A DNA stretch of 64,000 nt from assembly GCA_947179155.2 (NCBI GenBank), contig OX359273.1, forward strand, positions 41,748,523 to 41,812,522. The letters run 5' to 3'. Both the position numbers and the translations under genes were made by a program. The notes beneath the pieces are model-generated. The model made no database searches. It was not told where the DNA came from and saw nothing but the letters and a program-made list of their open reading frames with translations. Source of the stretch: Hedera helix. Lineage: Eukaryota > Streptophyta > Magnoliopsida > Apiales > Araliaceae. Numbering within the stretch: the first letter of the stretch is position 1; the number at the start of each line of letters is the position of its first letter. This document shows positions 46,401 through 56,600 of the stretch, one piece after another.

Positions 46401-47847
46401 TCCCTCTGTCCCAAAATGAGAGTCCAACCTTTCCAGTTTTGTGCGACCTAAAAGAGAGTCCATTTTTTGAAAGTAGATTATAAAGTGACTTATACATCCA
46501 AATTTAATCTTAATGAGAAGTGGTTACGCTCTAATTAAACATAACTTTGAATTGAGTTGGGAGGTTTAATTGGAATTGACAGATTTTCAGAAGCTACATG
46601 AATTTTTAGAGGCGGACCCTCATTTGGACGAAGGCTTTTTTTTTTTTTTGTGTGGGGGTGGGGTAGATAAATTCTTACCGGTGCATTATCTGACTATCAT
46701 TGTATGAAAGAGGATCAACATGTCATGTATCACCTTCATAGAAATTTATTAAAGTTCTGATAAACTGTGCTTAAACTAATTATTATACTTGAAAAATTCC
46801 TTTTTTAGTTGACAACACATCACAATCCTTGTTTACAGGACTGAAAGTGCTGTGAAGTTTAGTTGGTTTTTCCTATTTTATCTGGTACGTTTATTAATTT
46901 TCTCGCGGATCTGCTATTTATTTGTCCTGGAGGATGCCTCATTTTGCCCCTGGCCTACAGGTTCATATCGGTTTTTCCATCTTTGCTGCAGTTGCTCCTC
47001 CTGTTGTTTTCAAAGGAAAATCACTTGCGTGAGTTTTTAATGCTGAAATTCTTCCTTTCCTAAAGCTACCTCTATGAAGTGGATAGTAATTGAAGAAAGA
47101 TGAACCAACTAAATTTTCTGGCCTGTGTTTTCCCCCCCTCTTCTTTCATTACATGGATAAGCCTGTCCTAAGAGCTGATAATGATAAAAATAGGAAACTA
47201 ACATTTCAAGTTTTATGCCCCTAGTAACTTTATCTTACACGGTTTATTTCTTTATCCACTGTTAAATGTCTATGTACAGAGGAATCTTGCCAGCGGTAGA
47301 TCTCATTGGTGATCATGCTATAGTTGGGGTAAGCTCAGTCCTTGTTACCCTGTTTCTCAAGGCATAGTTTCATATTCCCTTCCTGGTTCATTCTCCAGAC
47401 CAGTGCCTACTTTCTTAAATAAATATAGAGCTCACTCTCACTAGGTATTTAAGTTTTTCTTCTTTCAAGTCATGCATATATACTTTGCTGCGAAATGGAA
47501 TAAGATTCAATCTTTAGTGAATATAAACATGTACTATGTTAGAACTTTTCGGGTAACCATGGTTATTGATAATCGTTTCCTCAGATTTTCTACTTTGTTG
47601 GATTTGGACTATTCTGTCTTGAGTCGGTGCTCAGCATCTGGGTTATTCAGGTAAATTTTCAATTTCATCTTTCCAACATTTCTCACAGGAAAATAGGAAT
47701 ATTTACAGGTATGCAAACACGCCTTTTGTTATGTTCATCACGTTCTTTATCATCATGCAGCAAGTATACATGTACTTCCGTGGTAGTGGCAAAGCAGCAG
47801 AAATGAAGCGCGAAGCAGTACGAGGAGGCTTGCGAGCTGCAATATAA
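42429..47847 (+). CDS. Secretory carrier-associated membrane protein (SCAMP)
   Basis: Thirteen exons: 42429-42488, 43454-43519, 43762-43875, 43980-44042, 44588-44621, 44821-44943, 45904-45966, 46078-46171, 46839-46884, 46961-47028, 47280-47328, 47585-47650, 47761-47847 (TAA); 310 aa. The N terminus has two NPF endocytic motifs (DANPFAEEDEVNPF), then a coiled coil (DLKKKEKELQAKEAELRKRE). The conserved amphipathic SCAMP segment follows (NWPPFFPIIHHDI, IPIHLQKLQYVAF). Four hydrophobic helices begin at about YLGLVLCLFWN, AKIWFLAIIYFVAGVPG, WFFLFYLVHIGFSIF and IVGIFYFVGFGLFCLES, with LWYRPLYRAFR between the second and third. The C terminus is short, cytosolic and basic. SCAMPs cycle among trans-Golgi network, endosomes and plasma membrane. 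The ATG is the only one that yields the double NPF start. Confidence 0.95.
42817..42846. repeat. (TA)n microsatellite in SCAMP intron 1
   Basis: About 28 bp of TA repeat. A second TA tract followed by (CA)n lies at about 43387-43417. Confidence 0.9.
44360..44381. repeat. Poly-C homopolymer, 22 C
   Basis: Twenty-two consecutive C in SCAMP intron 4. The exact length is likely to be uncertain in any sequencing read. Confidence 0.9.
46400..46635. mobile_element. Stowaway-like MITE in intron 8 of the SCAMP gene
   Basis: The left end GTCCCTCTGTCCCAAAATGA and the complement of the right end (GCCTTCGTCCAAATGAGGGTCC) are inverted. TA precedes the left terminus. Confidence 0.7.
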
Positions 47848-48219
47848 CCCTGCTCTACCTGGAGCAAAGTTAAAAGTGATCCTAACATATTTGGGATGGA
47901 TGAGCTATAGACGTTGAAGATTGAAAGCTGGGTGCTGCAAATGGGGTTTTGTTTCATTTAAGCTGTAAATTATTTGATGGCTACACATGTAAATCTATTT
48001 ATGTTATTTTGAATTGATCTATGTATTTAATCTGGTTATGTAGCTACGAAGAAGTGTACTTTGTCATAGTTGATTTGGTACAAAGTTTTACAACGCAGTG
48101 AACTCTCTAATTGCATGAGATATTATCATACCTTCAGTTGAAGAGTCAATATTGCCTCTACAAAATCGAGGGTATATATATACGCGCGCGCGCGCGCACA
48201 CGCACACACACACACACAC

Positions 48220-49290
48220 GAGAGATGATCCATAACAAGCGTTTGTTGTGGTAATTTTTTTTTCCATATGTTATCTTAGATAGTGGAGTACATGAAATAA
48301 TTTTTTTGTATTTTTTATAATTATTTCGTTGTCTAAGATAGCGGAGTGTTAAGATCTTTTTATTATATCATTTTGTGGCGGAGTGTTAATTTTTTTATTT
48401 TTTATTTTTTATTATTACGGATTTTTAGTTAACAGATGATGGGAGGAGGGAAAAAAAAATTCTCTACCTTAGATAACGGATGGGTAAAGATAAAATAAAG
48501 TTCACAGGATGGCAGTTGTGGAACAAAAAGCCAAAAAAAAAACTTCTTTTTGCCTCGTTTTATAAAATCGTCATTAAACTAAAAAAAAATAATACAACCA
48601 ATTAGATGAATTTGACTTTTGACAGATGTGATTATATTTACATAATATAAATTTGTAAGACCTTTTAATTTCTTGGATATTTTTTATAAGAAAGTAAAAC
48701 CTTGAGTAATTTGGACAAGTCTAAATATATAATATTTAAATATAAAATTAAATATTATATTTATTAACCAGTGAAATATGATATAAATTTTAATATTATA
48801 TTTTATTTTTTAATAATTAAAATAAATATAGTATTTAAATGTTATATATGTATATTTAGGCCATTAATTTTCATAGAAACATGATGAATTGGACCTGCAT
48901 GGCCTTGTCTGTCCTACATTTGTTGGCGTATGAGTTGTCCATTTCAGTAAAAACAAAGAAATGAACTGACCTCAGGGGTTTTTGTGTGTGGGCATTTTGT
49001 TCCACGACTGCCATCTTGTGAACTTTATTTTATCTCTACCCATCCGCTACCTAAGGTAGCAGTTTTCTATTCCCCCCCCAATTCATTAACTAAAGAGTCA
49101 AAATGATAAAATAAAAAATAAAAAAAAATTAATACTCCGCTACCTAAGATAGCAAAATAGTATTAAAAATATAAAAAAATTCTTAGCACTCTGTAGCTTA
49201 TAAAAAAAAAAAAAATTTTGCACTCCGCTACCTAAAATAGCAAATGAGAATTTTTTTTACCACTATAAACATTTGCTATGAATCATCTCC
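48220..49290. mobile_element. Fold-back element C, about 1.07 kb
   Basis: The left end GAGAGATGATCCATAACAAG and the complement of the right end (GGAGATGATTCATAGCAAAT) are inverted. Arms about 300 bp long pair: ACGGATGGGTAAAGATAAAA, then TTCACAGGATGGCAGTTGTG at about 48476-48522, match the complement of about 48998-49046. The centre, about 48550-48985, is AT-rich. TATATA-CG-CA repeats lie to the left (48172-48219) and TATATATA to the right. The interior shares the GCTACCTAAGATAGC-type palindromes of element A, so the two belong together. No coding capacity. Confidence 0.82.
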
Positions 49291-49826
49291 TTATATATAT
49301 ATTGTTGACAGATAAGCAATAAAAAAATCATTTCGTAAAATAGCCGTACAATGTTTATAGGAAAAAACTTTTAATCTTTTTAAAATTTATTTTTAGTAGG
49401 AAGAAGAATAATATATATATATATATATATTATTTTTTAATTCAATTTCCCTTTATTTTCTGGCTGATTAAAATTTTCTTTCTGCCATGAAATAACAGAC
49501 AACATAACCTGCTTTAACACGACTAACATAACAAACCCTGATTTTTTTTCATTATTCTAAATAAAAAAAATAAAGGAAAGTAAAAGGATAGAACACTCGT
49601 GAAAAGCACCCAATAAAACTTTATGGTACTATGCTACTATACTATATTACTACGGTAGCAGTCCATCTAATTTTTTATTACTCATTACTCACGACTCAAA
49701 AGTTATGCCAAATAAATACTACAAATAGCATCACATGCTATTTTTGCACTCATATTAATATATAACAACATAATACATATATCTTAGCACTGGAAACAGT
49801 TTACTAGTCTACAGCCACTTTATTTT

Positions 49827-50279
49827 TTAACAGTAAGCAATACACTTCTTCTTGCAGTCCATGGTGCAGCCCCCGCCACCTCCTCCTCCGCCGTAGCCCG
49901 TCCCGGAGCGGCTCCAAGAAGAGACGCATTTGGCCGGACACCTCAGCTTCTTCTTGTAACACGGACCCCTTTCTTTACAAACCACCACAGGCCTCACAAC
50001 GCCGTCGCCGGAGGACCCTCCAGTAGGACCTCCGGCGCCACCTCCCCATCCGCCACCAAGAATTCCGCCCAATCCGGGTATGTTGAACCCGCCTCCGGGT
50101 CCGAAGTACCCGTTTCCTCCCCCACCACCTTTGTTCTGGTTCTTGGTTGGCGGGTGGGTTTTTGCTTTGGTGGGGTTTGGTTGGGTTTGGGTGGAGGATT
50201 CGGGTCCGGTGGTAAGGGAAAGGGAGAGGGTGGCTGTGATGAGCAAGAAAGCTAAGAGAAAAGTGGTTTTGGTGTTCAT
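49827..50279 (-). CDS. Secreted glycine-rich protein with cysteine-rich C terminus
   Basis: Single exon, 150 aa, ATG at 50279. A signal peptide covers about residues 1-22 (TTFLLAFLLITATLSLSL). A Pro/Thr/Lys-rich stretch follows, then a glycine-rich centre (PGGGFNIPGLGGILGGGWGG). The last about 50 residues have eight cysteines, spaced CKERGPCYKKKLRCPAKC then CTMDCKKKCIAYC, either side of a poly-Gly run. On the minus strand a TATA box (TTATATATTC, 50321-50330) lies about 45 bp upstream of the ATG, implying a very short leader. Probably a cell-wall or apoplastic protein with disulphide pairing. No specific role can be assigned, and the family was not identified with certainty. Confidence 0.85.
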   Translation of the reverse strand: MNTKTTFLLAFLLITATLSLSLTTGPESSTQTQPNPTKAKTHPPTKNQNKGGGGGNGYFGPGGGFNIPGLGGILGGGWGGGAGGPTGGSSGDGVVRPVVVCKERGPCYKKKLRCPAKCVSSWSRSGTGYGGGGGGGGCTMDCKKKCIAYC

Positions 50280-50295
50280 GATGAATGCAGTTTGA

Positions 50296-53200
50296 TGGGG
50301 TTATGCGAGAGACGAGTGAGGAATATATAACTCGTAGTTGGGTACAGAGAGAAGCATTTAAGAGACAAGTGGATGACAGTTAGAAGGATCATGCACGAGT
50401 CAGAAAGGTAGGTTAGTGCACTTATTACACATTCTACTCCTTATCAAAACTAAAAATCCATTTGACTTATTTTAGTTTTTCCCCGTAAATCTTGGTCGGG
50501 ATTAGGCCAACTATCGAATACATGTAACGCAGGACCAAATTTTTTGTAAGGTTCATAGCGATAGTTTTTAGGGTCTATGATAATAATTTATTTTTTCGAT
50601 ATATTCCTCTTTTATGGCGACGAGACTATGACGACAGTACAAACTATCGTCATAGATTTTAAAAACTGTCATTATAAATTTTATAATAGAGATATATGAA
50701 AATTTTATAATAGAAAATTTGAAATCATGTAATCCATTAATCCTATATATGTTGCGTTTGTGAATTAAATAAATTATGTTTAATTTTTAAAATATTATTT
50801 TAACAAATTTTATATAAATTTATCTTATATGAATAAATTTTTTTAAAATATTTAAAATTTTAAACACGCTAAACTTTATGGATCCAAAATTCACCATGTT
50901 TAAATTAAATCATAACAACTCTTACGATTGGACCAAATTATCCACTATTATAATAATATTTTCTCAAATTATTTAATCCATCACATACTCTAATTTGATA
51001 TTTGGGAGAGTGGCGGATCTAGCTTGGAGCCAGTCTGCTACATCTGTATAGATATAAAGTATATATCTAAATCTTGATTCAGATTAGATGGGAAACCAAG
51101 AAAATTGATGGGGAAAAATATCCGGCTTCTAGGGTGTGATGACTGATGATCCATTGATGACCAGGGTTTTGGATCTTCTTTGGATGAATAAAGCTGAGTT
51201 AGCTAGGCAGTACATGTATCTTTCCTTCCTGATCGACAAAGTTAAGCTATTAGGCAGCATTAGTGTGAGGGAGGATATCGGTAATAGGAGTTTACATGTA
51301 GGTGAAATGGTCAAAGCTGTTAGTTGGCCCCTTCAATTAAAAGTAAATATTATATTTTTATGACCCTAAACATCTATTTCTTACCCTTATTCTTATAGCA
51401 GATTCAACTGACCATGTGTCTTTGTCTTTTAGTCGGACATTTTTTTATTTTTTTTTTCAGGTTCAGTATGATAAATAAGAGCATCAGCATTCTCAGCTAC
51501 TACAGTTTTTATCAGATATAACCATAACCACTAACGACATGTTTCTTTGTAAAAATAATATGTGAAATTGTTCTATTAATTCCAAATTTTCTGCTTGTTT
51601 TAAAAACAGATTTAAAACTATTAATTTAGAGATAATAAAGTGGTTTTAAATGGGAGATTAATTAATATCATGTCCGTATTATAATAGTTACTTTTGGGAT
51701 TAAAATTTTATGAACAAAATTAACACTCATCTTTTTTTTTTAAATGACTGTTGTATCTTATTTTATCCATTTATACTAGTTATTTTTGGAATTAAAAAAA
51801 TTTGGACAAAATTAACATTTATCTTTTTCTTAAATGACTGTTGTATCTTATTTTATTCATTTATACTCACACTACTGAGAATATTATCTCTTTGTTATTA
51901 CTGGCAAGGATATAATAGTCTAAACGATAAATTTTTATTTAATCTCTTAAATAATTCGGGATAAAATAAACATAACATGTGATTATTTTAAATTATTCTA
52001 TGAATAATCTCATTTTAAATAAACACGCGACTAGAACTATTTAATTCTATAATTAATAGTCATGAGATTATTATTCGTATAAATATAATTTTAAAATTAT
52101 AATATTTACAAATAAATATGGTCTTAGATTTATCATCATCCTCGTATGGAATATTTTTTCCTTCTTAGAAATGTACAAGTTCAAAAATAAAAATAAAAAT
52201 TGGGTCTTGGTATTAACAATCTCAAGTCAAGAGTGGATGAGCATTTTATCACACCGTGTTTGTAAGGCAACTGTCCTCATGAGCTCCCTGTGGATTTAAT
52301 ATCTCACCTAGGTCAAGAAGATAAACATGAAAGGGTATATTTTTCATAGGGTGTGTATATATGTTATGTATATATGTGTATTATGTATATACGTACATAG
52401 GAGGTAGGTATCTGTACCGTACGGGGGCATGTGCGGAGCCAAATACACCACCAGCTAAGAAACAGTCATTAAAGGGGAGGGCCGACCATTGAATTAAATG
52501 GTCATCAATTTAAATCAATTCGATTTCAAGACCTACACAGTCGAGTACAGGGGTCTGTCAATTTAAGTCCGACTAATATCTTCGCAGTCAGCTAGTACTC
52601 TTTTTTATTATATAATTTTTTTTTATTATATAAATCGTTTTAAATTATTATTTTTTTAAATAAAAAATATTTTATATATATTTAAAAAAAATAATTATTT
52701 TTTATTTTATTCTTAAAAATAGAGTAATTGAAAGAAAGAGAAAAAAAAATTAATTAGTACATAAATAATAATAAAATTTTAAATTAATATTAATATTAAT
52801 AAAAAAATTTAATATGTATAATTATGTCACCTATATAATAAAAGAGAGAGAGTACTATTTATTATTCCCATCACGAGTTTGCACATATTTTGACCCACCT
52901 ATACATTTTGTATCAAGTGGATCAATCTCCCACTCCCCCACCACCTAATTACGTTGGAATGTTTATTACAAACTCAAAATTATCCTTCTTTAACGTCCCA
53001 CTCCAATAAATTATACTAGTACTTGAGTTTTGGGATTTTTTCAAGGGCCATTCATTTGTTGGAAAAGGGTATGAAGGTTACCCTTTGAATTTGCTAACCC
53101 AAAAGACAAATTTGTAGCCTATTTAATTTGCTGCTTGGAACCCTTAAAATGATGGGACACTGACCATCTTTTCACACAAATTGCTTTCCCTGCAGTTTAA

Positions 53201-53630
53201 TTTGGAAGTTCAAATAGGGGGGGAAAAAGAAAAGAAAAAAAGCCCAAGGTAGTGATGATTATGATTTTTGCAAGTAACAATATGGCCACAGGTGAAGTAT
53301 TGTATTTTGCTCTAATTCAAGTTGCCTTGTCAAGCATGTGGAAGTTTAATGTGAACACATTTATCCAACTTAATATTCTTAAGCATTTGTGCCAAAAATC
53401 CAAGCTTTAATAGAGAACCATGGTATAATACATAATTAGTAGTTTCTACAAATTGCACTACACACCCAAAAAAAATGATGGAATAAACTGATGCGAGAAA
53501 TTTCAGCAATTTTAGAATGGCATGACAATTTCTTCATAACCAGTAAACCATAATTTGAAAGCCTTATCTGGTATTGCTGTTTTACCTTGTGAAAGAGTGC
53601 TCTATATTGTATCGTGTCATATAGTTAAAA
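50296..53630. other. Intergenic region, AT-rich
   Basis: No gene supported. An imperfect inverted repeat at about 50559-50672 (GCGATAGTTTTTAGGGTCTA and its partner near AAACTATCGTCATAGATTTT) may be a worn MITE. A 75-codon open frame at 51136-51363 matches nothing I recognise. A 55 bp direct repeat containing AATGACTGTTGTATCTTATT occurs near 51744 and 51832. Confidence 0.5.
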
Positions 53631-56600
53631 TCATAGGCTAGAGGAGTTCCAGCTAGCATCAACAGCCCCGATAAGTGTCTCGTGTAGTTTGGCTCCAGCA
53701 CAAGCAATTATACCTCGATCAAGTCCTTCAAGATAAATACCTTTTGAAAAATCCAGAGGACGGCCTCCAGCATCAGTTACAATTCCACCGGCTTCTTGAA
53801 TGATAACAACACCAGCTGCATGGTCCCATATTTTCTCCTTGTAGCCAGCCCTAGCAAACTTCATGAAAATCTCAGCATCTCCACGGGCTATGGCAGCATA
53901 CTTCACCATGCTGTATACACGTAATGGTTGGTTCCTGCAGTCAAGACATAATACACGACCTTTTGAGACAACTATTGCATATTTCTCTCTCTCTACCATT
54001 CTTTTTAACTCTTAGCTCTCCAAAATTAAGAACTACAATTTTCATCTCATATAGTGTTCTGCATGTTTTGGCAGTCCAATCATTTTGTAAATTTTTTAAT
54101 TTTTTTTTACTAATTGTATTAAATTGGATAAGGCTTTGTAAGCAAGTCATGTTTCTGAAAATCATTTCAAATATTCAGATCATAGTTGAACATTTAGAAA
54201 GAGAGAGGGATTGGAATGCATTTTTACCTGAGCCCAACACTATGAGCTAGTCCAGCCGTGAATGAATGGCTTGAATTTGCCTTTTCAACTGGTTCACAAA
54301 ATGTTGCTAATTCTGGATTATCGATGCGAGATACTTGAATTTGCCTCACAGAGTTCGGCCATGCAAACTTCTTTTCTCCGTGTAATAGTGGTTGCATCCA
54401 AGCCTTGCCAATACCTCTCCTTGTGTAAAGAACACAACCTTTATCCCAAGAGTCAGATGTTGGTGGAGTCAACTTTGATATAATCCTCCGATAGCCATTC
54501 GGATAGCTTAGCAGTTCTTTTCTCATTGGATAATTTGGGCACCCAAGAACTCCAAGCACAACTTCTCCATCTTCTATTAGTGCCAGAGCAACAGCATATT
54601 GATCCCCTCGTACAAACCCCAACGTGCCATCAACTGGATCCAGTACCCAAAATCTTCCAGTGCGGCCACCAGTTGAATTGCAACGACTGATGGCCTCAAG
54701 AATTGCTTTTGGTCCAAGAGTAGCACCTGGAGCTTTAAGTCCAAACCGGGGTGCTTCAGCCAGACACGTGTTCACTGTTTTCACCACAGCTTCAAGTAGA
54801 CCAGCTGCATCCGCCTTAGATAGTGCTTGCACATCTTCTTCGGCAACAATTGATACACTTTCACTCCCAAAAACCTCGGAGAGTACCCAGCTGACAGTAG
54901 CTTGAACACTCCAGTCTGTTAACAAGATACAAACGGAAATAATTTAGCACAATTGAATTTTCCCCAATGACAGAATACAGATATATCAATTCCAGAGAAG
55001 CCGAGTTTACTTCTTAGTCACATGGCATCGCCAAAAAAACTGTATTTCAAGCAGTGTGATTTACTAAGTAGTTTTCAGTTTCGCTGAAAAATTATGTCAA
55101 TTAATCTAAGTATGAGTAATCATGTGTCGGTGTGTAAGTTATGTCTTAGTGATACCATACCTGTAGGCATGGTTGTAAAACCTGCCACCAATCCGATCGG
55201 AAAAAACCGGAACTGGTCGGCCTTCCGGTCCAGTTTAAGCTAAAAAATTGGATTTGGTCAAAACCGGTGACCCGACAGTAGGCATGCACAACAGGCCGGC
55301 CTGACCTGGTTCGGCCTGAGCCTGCCAAGCCTTGGCCGTTGACCAGGCCAGACCGGACCTTTGACTTTCGGCCTGCAGGCCAAGCCAGGCCGGACTTGGG
55401 GCTTAAAAAAGAGGCTTGTAGGCCAGGCTTGGGTCAGGCCAGGCCAAGCCGGTCCGATCTTGTCCATTCAATTTTTTTTAGTAATATTATAAAAATACCA
55501 ATTAAAATTTAAAACTTAATTGATGTATTAATTAAAAATAATGTATTACAACTTACAAATTACAATAATGAATTAAAATATTGTACAATTTTAAAAATAT
55601 TATATTATTTTATACTATCATTAATAAAATAAAAAAAATTATTTTTTATGAAAAGTATATTTTTTATTATTATAATTAGTTTATAAATGACTTTCTAATT
55701 TTTACGCTAAGTATTTATTAAAATGACGATGCAATGAAAGGTCTGCAAAAAGCAATGTTGTCAAACCCGGTTCGGAACCGCCGGTTCAACCGGGAACCGG
55801 TCGGTTAAACGAACCGGTTTAGCCCTTTGAACCGGAATAAGCAGATAACCGGTAAAAACCGGTGACCCAGCGGTCGAACCGCCCGGGTCATCGAACCGGT
55901 GACTGGGTCACGGTTTTTACCGGTTCACAAGTTTACTATAAAACCAAAATGTTAGGGCTCAGTTTTCAGGCTCCGATTAGTATTCAGAATTTTTGCTACG
56001 CCGCACTACCGCATATCTCGCTTCTTTGACTCTCATCACAATCATCTCTCTCACCACCAATCTGCCATCATCTCTCTCTCACCACCAAGCTGTGGTTCGA
56101 TAACGCAGGCCTGGGCTCGATACGGCACTCTCCCTCCATAATGGGGTTCCTTGCAACTGGTAAACATTTATGTATCTCCGTCTCTGTACGTAATTATTTT
56201 AGTAATTTATTGCTTGAAATTTAATTGAATTGTGTTCCTGAAGCTCCATCACTGGAAATCGTTTAACGGGGTCCATCCCAAAAGAGTTTGGAAACATCCA
56301 AATGCTTACATCTCTGTAAATTTATCTACCCATTTGATTTATATTCGACTAAATGATTTATTTTATGGATATTTCTTGTTGATATTTTGAATTTGTTGTT
56401 GGTAGAACCTTAGAGTACAATCAGTTGTCAGGAGATATTCCTCCCGAGCTTGGCAATCTTCCTCACATAGAGAGAATGTAAAACGCCTAATTTGCTTACT
56501 AATCAGCTGGATATTGAGGAGGATGCTTTCCGAGGATTATGTGCAATGGTATGCACCATATGCCTTTAGGACTTCTAAATAGATTCAGATATGAAATTTA

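Noticed and set aside
51136..51363. 75-codon + strand frame with plausible composition (LLWMNKAELARQYMYLSFLI)
   Set aside because: No recognised domain, no second exon with consistent splice sites and no leader signal. It could be a decayed gene piece but cannot be supported.
54624..54905. 93-codon + strand frame opposite the HAL2-like gene
   Set aside because: Shadow of exon 2 of the minus-strand phosphatase.
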